The notes beneath the pieces are model-generated. The model worked only from the letters and a program-made list of their open reading frames with translations. It searched no databases and was not told the origin of the DNA. From Pseudomonadota bacterium (GTDB lineage Bacteria; Verrucomicrobiota; Verrucomicrobiia; Limisphaerales; SXTU01), in contig RFSE01000016.1 of assembly GCA_009924135.1 (NCBI GenBank), positions 1 through 51,903 on the forward strand: a DNA stretch of 51,903 nucleotides, written 5' to 3'. Position numbers and translations under genes: made by a program. Shown piece after piece: positions 44,199 through 51,903 of the stretch (its first letter is position 1; every line of letters begins with the position of its first letter).

Positions 44199-44381
44199 AG
44201 GAGCGCGGACGCCCACGTCCGCAGCAGGTCGCCGAAGTTGTACTACAGGCGTCCGTGCCTGTGATTTCGAACGTCGTTTCGCCGCGCGCACGAACTCGGG
44301 GCGGGACGCCCCGGTAACTCGCAGGCGGGGACGCCTGCGGTACCTGGCCCGGCGGCTGCGGACGTGGGCGTCCGCGCTCCT
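44199..44381. repeat. Composite palindromic element (27-bp inverted repeat enclosing three hairpins)
   Basis: Outer arms at 44199-44225 and 44355-44381 are a perfect 27-bp inverted repeat, each itself containing a GCGGAC/GTCCGC palindrome. Inside are three hairpins: ACAGGC/GCCTGT (44245-44262), GGGGC/GCCCC (44298-44312) and CGCAGGCG/CGCCTGCG (44320-44339). All share a GGACGCC-like core. It lies between convergent genes ending at 44148 and 44464 and could end transcription from both. It resembles REP/MITE-like dispersed elements. The remaining bases of 44149-44463 show nothing else. Confidence 0.75.
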
Positions 44382-44463
44382 GGCGTAAGGCGGTCCACGA
44401 GGAAGTCGAATTCCACTGTTAGTTCACGCCGGGCATTCGCCCGAAACATTCCACCAAAGCGTA

Positions 44464-45432
44464 TCACCAAGGCGTGAAGCGCAGGCCAAAGAGGGTCAGC
44501 ACACTGAGCACGAGCAGGGCAATTGCCGGAATGAAAAACGGATCGTAGTAGTCCGACACTTGCGGCTTCTTCTCGAGCACCACGACCTTCTTCATTTCAT
44601 CGATGCGCTTGAAGACCGCGTGGAGCGCCTCGGCGTTGACCGCGTTGAAAACCTCGCCGCCCGTGGCCCGGGTAATGCCGATGAGCGGGGGCGGGATGGC
44701 TTCTTCCGTCATCATGATGCTGAAGAGGGTGATGCGCTCGGCGCGAAGCCGGGCGATGATTGGCCCGTCCAGCGGGGGGATAATGTCACTGCTCTCACCG
44801 TCGGTCATCATGATGATCATGCGGTCACCTTCGGGACGTTCGGACAGCAGATCGGCGACCCCCAGCAGGCCCTTGCCGATGTAGGTGATGCCCCAGAGGG
44901 CATCGGGCAGGCCGCGCCGGCCCATGGAGGGAGGATCAATCCGCGGATTGTCCGGTTGGATGAACTGGCGGGAGAGCATGATGGATTCGGTGTCGAGGGT
45001 CAGCGGCACCCAGTGGATGTAATGACGCGAGAAGATCGTGAGCCCGTAGGCGTCGCCCTGGCGGTACTTGATGAACTTCTCGATCGCGTCCATCGCCGAA
45101 TCAAAACGCCGGTTGCGGCCGTTCGCCTGCGAGCCATGCGGCTCGGCCATGCTGCCGGAGGTGTCCAAGAGAATCTGGATGTTGGTCAGCTTCCGTTCGA
45201 CTTCGGGCGGATTAAAAATAATTGGATGCGCCAGGAAGATGATCGCCAGCGCGAGCAGCCCGGCCGGGAGGCAGTTCGCGCAGAGGACCAGGAAGCGAAC
45301 CAGCGAACCGCGCCGCTGCCGGCCATGATCGAACGGCAGCACAATCGGCTGGCCGCGCCGGATCCATTCCCAGAAGGCGAGAATCACGGGCAGCGCCAGC
45401 AGCGCGAGCCATTGGGGGTGGAGGAAAATCAC
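44464..45432 (-). CDS. BatA-like von Willebrand factor A membrane protein
   Basis: The 322-residue protein starts with GTG at 45432, overlapping the previous stop (GTGA). Two N-terminal membrane segments (HPQWLALLALPVILAFWEW and LPAGLLALAIIFLAHPIIF) precede a VWA domain with the MIDAS motif DTSGSM at 90-95, a later TDGESSD, and a C-terminal membrane helix (FFIPAIALLVLSVLTLFGL). This is the layout of BatA/BatB-type proteins encoded with MoxR ATPases, in which metal-dependent protein-protein contacts are expected on the periplasmic side of the inner membrane. The much longer open frame upstream is a shadow of the neighbouring gene. Confidence 0.85.
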   Translation of the reverse strand: MIFLHPQWLALLALPVILAFWEWIRRGQPIVLPFDHGRQRRGSLVRFLVLCANCLPAGLLALAIIFLAHPIIFNPPEVERKLTNIQILLDTSGSMAEPHGSQANGRNRRFDSAMDAIEKFIKYRQGDAYGLTIFSRHYIHWVPLTLDTESIMLSRQFIQPDNPRIDPPSMGRRGLPDALWGITYIGKGLLGVADLLSERPEGDRMIIMMTDGESSDIIPPLDGPIIARLRAERITLFSIMMTEEAIPPPLIGITRATGGEVFNAVNAEALHAVFKRIDEMKKVVVLEKKPQVSDYYDPFFIPAIALLVLSVLTLFGLRFTPW

Positions 45433-46280
45433 GACTGGCCCTCCGGTTCTGCCACTTTCACAGGTTCGATGGTGTAAGGTGAAATGTCCGCTGCGATGTC
45501 TTCGCGCCGGACCTTCGAGCCCGGATGATGCAGCCAGTGCTGCAACCGGCGCAGGGGTTCGCTGGTCTTCTCGTGCCGGCTGATGGTGTCGATGGAGGTG
45601 ATCATCGGAGCGTCGGTCAGGGACAGTTCCTCGCGCCAACGACGCAGCAGGAGCATTTCCAACCGGGCCTTGCCGGCGGCGTCCAGCGTGCCGGCTTCCA
45701 ACTGACTTAGCAGTGCCCGCAGCATTTCGGTGAGCGTCGGCTCGGGCGGCACGATGACGGCCTTCGGCGGCTTGGGTCTTCCGTAGAAGATCAACAGCAG
45801 CAGCCAGCCAATCCACAACAGGCCCAGCCCGATCAGCGTGGCAAAATAATGCCCCCCCACCTCCACGCCAACTTCCTCGGTTTCCTGGATCCGTGCATCA
45901 AGTTGTTTCGAAAGCTTGGGATCACCCTTGAACTTGAACGACGGCAAGCCGACCAATGGCGTGCCATCCTCCGAGGTCAGGTAATCCTTGAGGTCGAAAG
46001 TGCCGGCGCGGTTCGCAATGTAGCGCACGTCGTAGATGCGCACCCCCGCCTGCTCGGTCACCTTCGCAATGCGCACGTTAACGGCCACACCCCACTTGAA
46101 GGGCTTCACCGCGACCGCCGGACCGCTATAGGTCACGATGGCCGCCTGTTCGACGCCCAAAGGCACGTTGAGCAGGTCATCCGACCGGCGCGGCCAGAGG
46201 CAGACGGCGATCAGCACGACCATGCACACCGCGATGAGCGTGCGGCTGTTGAAGCGGTGGGTGGGTGGCTGTACTTCCAT
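45429..46280 (-). CDS. Membrane protein of a MoxR operon (unknown function)
   Basis: The 283-residue protein has one N-terminal membrane helix (SRTLIAVCMVVLIAVCLW, about 12-29), a periplasmic beta-rich domain (about 35-145), a second helix (TLIGLGLLWIGWLLLLIFYG, about 149-168) and a cytoplasmic C-terminal helical domain with MLLLRRWREELSLTD near 210. Position and topology match the small partners found between DUF58 and VWA genes in MoxR operons (DUF4381-like or a short BatD-like protein), but I cannot name the family with confidence. It begins one base after the DUF58 stop. Confidence 0.7.
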   Translation of the reverse strand: MEVQPPTHRFNSRTLIAVCMVVLIAVCLWPRRSDDLLNVPLGVEQAAIVTYSGPAVAVKPFKWGVAVNVRIAKVTEQAGVRIYDVRYIANRAGTFDLKDYLTSEDGTPLVGLPSFKFKGDPKLSKQLDARIQETEEVGVEVGGHYFATLIGLGLLWIGWLLLLIFYGRPKPPKAVIVPPEPTLTEMLRALLSQLEAGTLDAAGKARLEMLLLRRWREELSLTDAPMITSIDTISRHEKTSEPLRRLQHWLHHPGSKVRREDIAADISPYTIEPVKVAEPEGQS

Positions 46281-46281
46281 G

Positions 46282-47142
46282 CTATCTCACTTTTCCACTC
46301 AGCCCACGGTTCCCCAGAAAGTGGCGCAGTTTACCGAGGATCGGTTCGTCGGTCGGCAGATGCAGGTAGTCGATCCCGAACCGGGTCAGCTCGCCCTTCC
46401 AGCTCTCCGCGTCCACCCAGGCCTTGCGACCATGGCCCACGAACGCGCGGCCCGACTCCGCTTCAAGGCCACGGAAAAGACCAGCGCCCCGGATGCCTGA
46501 TTCCGCCGGGTCCTGCAAATGCAGCACGATCACGTCGTGTTCCTGGGCGAGGATTTGCAAGGCCGGAAACGCTCCGGGATCATGCAGATCACTCAACACA
46601 ATGATCATCGTGCGCCGCTTCAGGGACGGGGCCACTTCGCGGGCACGGTGCGCGAGGGAAGTGTCTTCAAGGAAGTCGTGGTGGCGGAGCTGGTGCGACC
46701 ATTCCATGACGAGGTTGCGCGAGAGCGTCGGGCGCACATGAAGTTCGCGCGCCCCGCAGCCCAGCAGTCCGACCGGCGTCACGTTCGCCTGCGCTGCAAG
46801 CGCGATGCCTGTGGCGATCTGCACCGCCCACGCGTACTTGCTCATCGGCTGCGAGGTCACGCACATGGACGCGGACGTATCGAGCAGCAGGTAGAGCGGG
46901 ATCTGTTTCGGCTCCTGATACTCCTTGATAAAGAGCTTGCCGATGCGCGCCGAGACCTTCCAGTCGATGGCCTTCACCGGATCGCCCGCCACGTAGAGCC
47001 GCGACTGCGCATACTCCAACCCGCTTCCGTGAAAGACAGACTCTTCCTGACCGAAGTTCAGGCTGTTCGCCAGGTGCTTCACCGCGACCTCGAACTGCCG
47101 GGCGTCAACGGGCTCGTGATTGAGTTTGACCTTGCGTTGCAT
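46282..47142 (-). CDS. DUF58 domain protein
   Basis: The 286-residue protein has the DUF58 hallmark SRLYVAGDPVKAIDWKVSAR (about 48-67), IKEYQEPKQIPLYLLLDTSA with the SM that follows (VWA-like MIDAS), and a later IIVLSDLHDPG strand. DUF58 proteins accompany MoxR ATPases in envelope-related operons. The start is at 47142, ten bases after the MoxR stop; the longer open frame upstream is a shadow of moxR. The biochemical role is unknown; in related systems the protein is thought to act with MoxR in assembly or metal insertion. Confidence 0.87.
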   Translation of the reverse strand: MQRKVKLNHEPVDARQFEVAVKHLANSLNFGQEESVFHGSGLEYAQSRLYVAGDPVKAIDWKVSARIGKLFIKEYQEPKQIPLYLLLDTSASMCVTSQPMSKYAWAVQIATGIALAAQANVTPVGLLGCGARELHVRPTLSRNLVMEWSHQLRHHDFLEDTSLAHRAREVAPSLKRRTMIIVLSDLHDPGAFPALQILAQEHDVIVLHLQDPAESGIRGAGLFRGLEAESGRAFVGHGRKAWVDAESWKGELTRFGIDYLHLPTDEPILGKLRHFLGNRGLSGKVR

Positions 47143-47152
47143 GGCTCGCCGA

Positions 47153-48157
47153 TCAACCGAGGGTGCTGAGAATGCCTTCGAGGACCTGCTTGCCGGTGTG
47201 GCCGGCGGCCGACGCCTCGTAGCTGACACGAATACGGTGCAGCACCACGTCTTCGGCGAGATCGAACAAATCCTCCGGCGTCACGAAATCGCGGCCGTGA
47301 ATGACGGCCCGGGCGCGGGAGGCGTTGACCAGCGCGAGACCGGCGCGCGGACTGCAACCAAAGTCCAGCAGCTTGGACTCGCGCGTGCGACGCACCAGTT
47401 CCACGCAGTGCTTCACGATCACCTCGCTGACGTGGACGGCCTGGACCGCTTCCATCGCGGTGACGAGGTCTTCCACGGAGGCTCCCGCTTCGTCACTGAT
47501 CATATCGAAGGCCGAGCGCGGCACCGCGCCGCCGCCCTCGCGCCGCAGCCCCATGCCGAGCTGGCGCTGGAGGATCATCTGCTCGTCCTCGCGTCCGGGA
47601 TAACCGAGCCGGTGCAGGAGCATGAAGCGGTCTAGCTGCGCCTCGGGCAACTCGAACGTGCCGGACTGCTCAACCGGGTTCTGCGTGGCGATGACCAGGA
47701 AGGGCGTGGGCAGCTTCAAGTTCTGCCCGCCGATGGTGACCTTGCGTTCCTGCATCGCTTCGAGCATCGCGCCCTGCACCTTGGGCGCAGCACGGTTGAT
47801 TTCGTCGGCGAGCAGCAGGTTCGTGAAGACCGGGCCCCGGTGGATGCGGAAGTCGCCGGTCTTCTGGTCGATAATTTCCGAGCCGATGATGTCGGACGGG
47901 AGCATGTCCACGGTGAACTGCACGCGCTTGAAGTCCAGATTGATGGCCTTGGCGACGGAGTTGACGAGCAGCGTCTTGGCCAGGCCGGGCAGGCCCTGGA
48001 GCAGCAGGTGGCCGCCGGTCAGGAGCGCGATCATGACGCGCTCGACGACGACATCCTGGCCCACGACGATCTTGGCGACGCGCTCGCGGACACCGGCGAC
48101 GAATTGCTGCGCGGACTGCGCGCCTGCGGGGGTGGGGGATTGCATGGTGATTTGCAT
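47153..48157 (-). CDS. MoxR family AAA+ ATPase
   Basis: The 334-residue protein has Walker A GLPGLAKT (55-62), Walker B LLLADEINRA (114-123), sensor-1 ATQNP (157-161) and the arginine-bearing PEAQLDRF (171-178), followed by a helical lid. These define the MoxR branch of AAA+ chaperone-like ATPases. It acts in the cytoplasm, probably on the DUF58/VWA partners encoded directly downstream. It starts 30 bases after the 1186-residue protein gene, with no terminator between. Confidence 0.93.
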   Translation of the reverse strand: MQITMQSPTPAGAQSAQQFVAGVRERVAKIVVGQDVVVERVMIALLTGGHLLLQGLPGLAKTLLVNSVAKAINLDFKRVQFTVDMLPSDIIGSEIIDQKTGDFRIHRGPVFTNLLLADEINRAAPKVQGAMLEAMQERKVTIGGQNLKLPTPFLVIATQNPVEQSGTFELPEAQLDRFMLLHRLGYPGREDEQMILQRQLGMGLRREGGGAVPRSAFDMISDEAGASVEDLVTAMEAVQAVHVSEVIVKHCVELVRRTRESKLLDFGCSPRAGLALVNASRARAVIHGRDFVTPEDLFDLAEDVVLHRIRVSYEASAAGHTGKQVLEGILSTLG

Positions 48158-48187
48158 CAGAAGAGGATCAGTTGGAATAGAATTGGA

Positions 48188-51100
48188 TTAACAGGCGGCC
48201 CGCAGCCACTTTTCAACGAGGCCGCGCAAATCTGCCTCGGACATCTTGCTGCCAGCGCCGCTGAAGCAGGTCTGCTGCACGCGCTGGAGGTCCTGTTGCA
48301 GCTCCTGCTGCTGCGCTTCGCCAAGCCGCACAAGCGGGCTGGTGCGCAACCGGCGGAGCAGCGCGACGACCGCGAAGCCATCCACGTCGGCGGGCATCTT
48401 GAAGACATCGCGCGCGCGGAGCGGAGCTTCGCCAGCTCCGGCACCCCGTTTCACCAGGGAGTAAATCAACCCGCCCAGCACAAGTACGGCAACCGCACCC
48501 ACGCCGAGCCAGAGATAAGGATTGCGGCCGGGCTTCATCAATACACCGCCACCGCCACCAGTCGATGCGCGGCCCAGCTTCACCGACGGCTGCGGGAGGG
48601 TGGCGAGGTCCATTTCGTTATAGCTCTGGCAGACCAGCGCAAAGTCCTTCGACTTGACCGGCGGAAACTGGAACTCCGTCGGACCCTCCGCCGCGCGGAT
48701 CGCATCGCCGTTCAGCACCAGCGTCCAAAGCCGTTCGGACCGCGGGCCGACCTGCACGCCCCAGGTGTTCAGTTCCTTCAGTTGCAGGCCTTCGTGGGCG
48801 TTGATCTGTTTGACGCCCACGGCTTTCTTGAGCGCGTCCAGGTCCAGCAACTGGTCGAGTTCCGGGACCAATCCACCCGCCACCGCCTTGATCTCCAACT
48901 GCAAGGCCCCGTTAATCGCGAACTGCCGGGTGTCGAGCGTCTCGGTAATCTCGATCTTGCTCGCCGGACGGGACGGAGCATTGGCGGCAACCTTGATCAC
49001 CGTTTCTGCGGACGAGGCGGGGATCGTCACCGGACCGGTCAGGTCGATGAACTTCAACTCCATCTCAACCGGCGGAATCTTGTCCACGCTCGCGTCCTTG
49101 GCCCGCACCAGCACGTAGGCGAGGATGGTTTCCTCCCAGCCGGGCTGCGCGGTGGGCCGGGCCTTTACCTCGGTGGAGGCGAAGACGATGGACTTCACAT
49201 CGAAGAACGGGGCGAGCGTCTCGGTGAGGTTCAGTTCCAGTTCATCACGCGGCCCCTGCGCCTCGCGCATCTTGCGCACGAGCGGTGATTTCCGCTGTTT
49301 CTGCTTGGCGGCCGGTCCGGCCGGGTCGTTGCTGAGATACTGGCCGAACTGCGCCACCCGGCCCATCGCCTCCGTGTGAACCACGCTGACAATGATGCCG
49401 AAATCCTGATCGCGCCCGATGGTGTTCGGCCCGTCCACGCGCGTCTGAAGGCGGATCTCGCTCAGCAGTTCGTCGAAATACTTCACCTTCTTCTCCGCCC
49501 CAAGCGTGAACGGATCGTCCTTGGTGATCACGAGCGAACTGGCCAGATACCGGTATTTCAAATCCTCGTGCAACGGGTCGCGCTCGTCCGCGAGACGCGC
49601 GTTCACGATCTTGGAAAACAAGCTCATGTGCGCGGCGGCGGCCTTCCCCGGCAGGGCCAGCAGGTGCTCGCGGATCTTCGTCAACGCCGCGCGATTGATG
49701 GCCTTGGAGAGGTTGATCTGGCCGCCGGAGCCGATGCCAATCAATCCGTTAAACCAGCCCAGATAGGACTCAACGGAATAGTCAGCCGGTGACAGTTTGG
49801 CCACTTCTTTGGCATAAGCCTCGGTGCCGCGCTGGAAGTAATCCTGTGCGAGCAGGTTCTTTTCCTTGAAGCCGGTGAGCCGCTTGCGGGGATCGCCCGA
49901 GACGAGTTCCTGGAAATACTCGAAGTCACCCCAGTCAGTGAGCAACGTGCCGCCCAGGGTGAGCGCCCGCGAAACCTCGGTGTGTCCGGCGAGCCACGCA
50001 TCAATCATCCGCAGGCAGGCCCCGTATCCCGTGCGCACCATCTCCAGGGTTTGGGTCTCGTTGCGGCGGGTGAGCCCGGCCTTCTGCACATCCATCTTGC
50101 GCCAGCGTTCAGTGAGATTGCTGTGCATCCGCGAAAGGATGAGGAAGAAGAGTTGTTCGTCCATTTTCTGGAGCGGGCCGAAGACCTTCTCGATGTGGCT
50201 CTCGCGGTAAGCCTCCGCGTTGCTGTAAGCCAGGTCGAAGGCTCCCACCACCTTCTGGTAATCCTTCGGGGCGATGCCCGCCTGCCGGAAGAGCGCCATC
50301 ATCCGCGCGAGGCTCTCGATGTTCTTCTCCATCATGATCGGCGTGACGGGAATCCGGGCGTCGTCGGCCAGCGAATACTTCTTCCGCAGCGCCTCGGGGA
50401 GCTGCGGATTATGCGCCTGCGCCCAGACCGTGAGAAAATCCTCGGCCAGCGCGACCCCGGCTTCCGGCGTGCGCTTCCCGATTTCGGCGATGCGGTCGGC
50501 CGCCTGGTCGAAGTTCGCACTGGCCAGGATGACCTTGGACTGGCTCACGTCAAACCGCTCCCGAAGGCTGCCGGGCATGGCAGCGGCCCACTTGCCCGTC
50601 GGTGCCGTGGCCAGCAGGTCTTCCGCCGCGACGGGCTTGGGCTTGGACGAGCTGGTGTAGGCCTTCTGCTGGAACGTGTTTTCCGCCTCGATCATCCAGA
50701 ACTCCGCTATCATCTGCGCGAGCTGGTTCCACGGCTTCGTGTTGAGGTCCACCGACTCGGCAAGCAGGTTGGCGACCGTGGCCTGGGCCTTGAGGTTCTC
50801 GGTGCGCTGGGGCACTTCGCCACGCGCCTCGCTCTGCAACTTGCGCTCCAGCCCGCTGACCAGCCGCACGGCGCTCTCCGGGCTGTTCTTCACCAGCTCC
50901 ACGAAGACCGGCGCGAGCGTGCCGGGCTGGATTTGCATCATCACCTTGGCGAGGGCAGTGCCGGCCTTGGATTTTTCCCAGTCGTTGACCTTGGGCATCG
51001 CCAACAACCGCAGGTTCTCGTCCCAAATTTTCTGCACCTGTCCGCGTTGGGCGGCCTCGGTCTCCTGCTGCGAAGCGAGGAACGCAGTCAGTTCATTGCG

Positions 51101-51748
51101 CACGCCTTCGTCGGCGATCTGCTCCACTTGCCCTGCGGGCGGGAGATACGTACGGGCGAGGTCCTTAAAACCACCGGCGAGCAGGACGCGGCCGGCAAGC
51201 AGGCGCTTCGCCGGATCGGTGCCCCCGAGCTTTTCAGTGCCCTTCCGCAACTTGTCCGAAAGCCAGTACGCTTCGTTCGGTTGCACGGCCAGCCCGAGCA
51301 ACTGGCCGAGCTTGCGCACATTGTCCCCGGTCAACTCGCCGGGCACGGCGTCGGCCAGGCCCAGCACGTCATCGAGGCGCATGTTGGGCTTCTGCTTCTC
51401 GGTGAGGTCGCCGAGCATCTTGTCAAAAATCTTCCGCGACAAATCCGGCGGAAGCAGGGCCAGTTCAGAACGAATCTTCGCCCAGTCGCCCATGCGGTAG
51501 TAGGAGAAGAAACGGTCCGAAGCGGTCAAGTTCGTGGCATCCGCCGTGCCCGTGCGTTCAAGCGCGTAAAAAATGTCATTCAGATCGCGCGAGAACTTGT
51601 GCGTGAGGATCGACTCGTATTGCTTGAGGACCTTGGTATCGAGCGACGCAGCGGGCTGCTGGGCCTGGGCGAACGGCAGGAAAGTGAGACAATACCCGGC
51701 CGAGACGCAAACAAGCCCGGCAAGGTAGCGATGGAGGTTGGGTTTCAT
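48188..51748 (-). CDS. Large exported/membrane protein of unknown family heading the MoxR operon
   Basis: The 1186-residue protein has a signal peptide (MKPNLHRYLAGLVCVSAGYC, ending near AQAQQ). A TTG at 51796 would overlap the previous stop and extend it by 16 residues. Residues about 30-780 are almost wholly helical, TPR/solenoid-like (QPNEAYWLSDKLRKGTEKLG, GKAAAAHMSLFSKIVNARLA). A beta-rich part (about 840-1050; AYVLVRAKDASVDKIPPVEM) leads to one transmembrane helix (YLWLGVGAVAVLVLGGLIYS, about 1083-1102) and a short cytoplasmic C-terminal domain (MPADVDGFAVVALLRRLRTS). The BatD-like layout (periplasmic part, one helix, cytoplasmic tail) is suggestive, but no BatD motif was identified. It is the first complete gene of the MoxR operon. 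Confidence 0.8.
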   Translation of the reverse strand: MKPNLHRYLAGLVCVSAGYCLTFLPFAQAQQPAASLDTKVLKQYESILTHKFSRDLNDIFYALERTGTADATNLTASDRFFSYYRMGDWAKIRSELALLPPDLSRKIFDKMLGDLTEKQKPNMRLDDVLGLADAVPGELTGDNVRKLGQLLGLAVQPNEAYWLSDKLRKGTEKLGGTDPAKRLLAGRVLLAGGFKDLARTYLPPAGQVEQIADEGVRNELTAFLASQQETEAAQRGQVQKIWDENLRLLAMPKVNDWEKSKAGTALAKVMMQIQPGTLAPVFVELVKNSPESAVRLVSGLERKLQSEARGEVPQRTENLKAQATVANLLAESVDLNTKPWNQLAQMIAEFWMIEAENTFQQKAYTSSSKPKPVAAEDLLATAPTGKWAAAMPGSLRERFDVSQSKVILASANFDQAADRIAEIGKRTPEAGVALAEDFLTVWAQAHNPQLPEALRKKYSLADDARIPVTPIMMEKNIESLARMMALFRQAGIAPKDYQKVVGAFDLAYSNAEAYRESHIEKVFGPLQKMDEQLFFLILSRMHSNLTERWRKMDVQKAGLTRRNETQTLEMVRTGYGACLRMIDAWLAGHTEVSRALTLGGTLLTDWGDFEYFQELVSGDPRKRLTGFKEKNLLAQDYFQRGTEAYAKEVAKLSPADYSVESYLGWFNGLIGIGSGGQINLSKAINRAALTKIREHLLALPGKAAAAHMSLFSKIVNARLADERDPLHEDLKYRYLASSLVITKDDPFTLGAEKKVKYFDELLSEIRLQTRVDGPNTIGRDQDFGIIVSVVHTEAMGRVAQFGQYLSNDPAGPAAKQKQRKSPLVRKMREAQGPRDELELNLTETLAPFFDVKSIVFASTEVKARPTAQPGWEETILAYVLVRAKDASVDKIPPVEMELKFIDLTGPVTIPASSAETVIKVAANAPSRPASKIEITETLDTRQFAINGALQLEIKAVAGGLVPELDQLLDLDALKKAVGVKQINAHEGLQLKELNTWGVQVGPRSERLWTLVLNGDAIRAAEGPTEFQFPPVKSKDFALVCQSYNEMDLATLPQPSVKLGRASTGGGGGVLMKPGRNPYLWLGVGAVAVLVLGGLIYSLVKRGAGAGEAPLRARDVFKMPADVDGFAVVALLRRLRTSPLVRLGEAQQQELQQDLQRVQQTCFSGAGSKMSEADLRGLVEKWLRAAC

Positions 51749-51792
51749 GGGCACAAAAGACGTCGATGGAAAAAGTAATGACTGGCGGTTTT

Positions 51793-51903
51793 TCAAGACC
51801 CGGAGTTCGGGAGCTTCTCGAATTCCTGGAAGCCCGCGCGGCCGTCCGCCTTCGGACCGGGCTTGGGACCGGGGCCTTGCCCGCCGAGCAGGGCGGCGGC
51901 GGC
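51793..51903 (-). CDS. C-terminal end of an upstream gene (partial)
   Basis: A minus-strand frame enters the right edge and ends at TGA (51795-51793), giving a 36-residue tail rich in Gly/Pro/Ala/Lys followed by FQEFEKLPNSGS. The stop overlaps a possible TTG start of the 1186-residue protein, consistent with operon structure. Too little is visible to name it, and the low-complexity start of this tail makes it less certain. Confidence 0.45.
   Translation of the reverse strand, partial: AAAALLGGQGPGPKPGPKADGRAGFQEFEKLPNSGS

Noticed and set aside
44243..44470. Minus-strand 75-codon ORF across the palindromic element
   Set aside because: The translation merely reads through the hairpins. Such ORFs are commonly mis-annotated in repeat elements of this kind.
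49982..51778. 598-codon plus-strand open frame
   Set aside because: It is antisense to the 1186-residue protein, with Arg/Leu/Gly-rich shadow composition and no motif.

Overview
GC-rich chromosomal DNA of a Gram-negative bacterium, most likely a Verrucomicrobiota of the Pedosphaera/Limisphaerales kind. The reasons are exosortase/PEP-CTERM protein sorting, a beta-propeller protein with a C-terminal CXXCH haem domain of the Planctomycetes/Verrucomicrobia type, very long Ig-like/autotransporter-repeat surface proteins, few visible Shine-Dalgarno sequences and many short palindromic intergenic repeats. The assignment is from gene content only. No tRNA, rRNA, CRISPR array, insertion sequence or phage gene was seen.

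Layout. 1-9936 (minus strand): a giant multidomain surface protein running off the left edge (one reading frame from 5984 to 1, with a phytase-like esterase domain), a protein of unknown function, a PstS-like phosphate-binding-fold protein and a PEP-CTERM protein. Strong hairpin terminators lie at 6262-6298 and 7752-7787, and a six-unit 21-bp tandem array at 7436-7561. 10568-17710 (plus): a FecR-domain protein, a Wzy_C/O-antigen-ligase-like membrane protein fused to a TPR domain, a membrane-anchored TPR protein, a trypsin-like serine protease with a PEP-CTERM tail, and an FkbM methyltransferase. 17907-37473 (minus): a tightly packed 17-gene exopolysaccharide operon. In transcription order it encodes an outer-membrane beta-barrel, Wza-like, Wzc-like, Wzx-like, two GT4, a CgeB-like glycosyltransferase, a Wzy-like polymerase, GT9, two GT4, a hexapeptide acetyltransferase, two methyltransferases, GT2, a WcaI-like GT4, and an exosortase fused to an EpsI domain. 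37664-44148 (plus): the divergent initiating polyprenyl-phosphate sugar transferase, a pectate-lyase-fold protein and a large cytochrome-c-type haem protein. 44464-51903 (minus): a MoxR/DUF58/VWA operon headed by a 1186-residue membrane protein of unknown family, and the tail of one more gene.

How it fits together (inference). The sugar transferase starts a lipid-linked repeat unit, which the operon's glycosyltransferases extend and its acetyl- and methyltransferases decorate. Wzx flips it, Wzy polymerises it, and Wzc, Wza and the beta-barrel export it. The exosortase at the operon end would process PEP-CTERM proteins such as those at 9124-9936 and 15978-16934. The adjacent Wzy_C-TPR protein could transfer glycan onto lipid A or onto sorted proteins. 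The MoxR operon looks like an independent envelope or chaperone module.

Most of the unusual signal is in the PEP-CTERM serine protease module, the orphan PstS-like gene beside a PEP-CTERM gene and a phytase-domain adhesin, the 21-bp array, a possible sigma-54 promoter in front of the operon, and the large unknown protein heading the MoxR operon.
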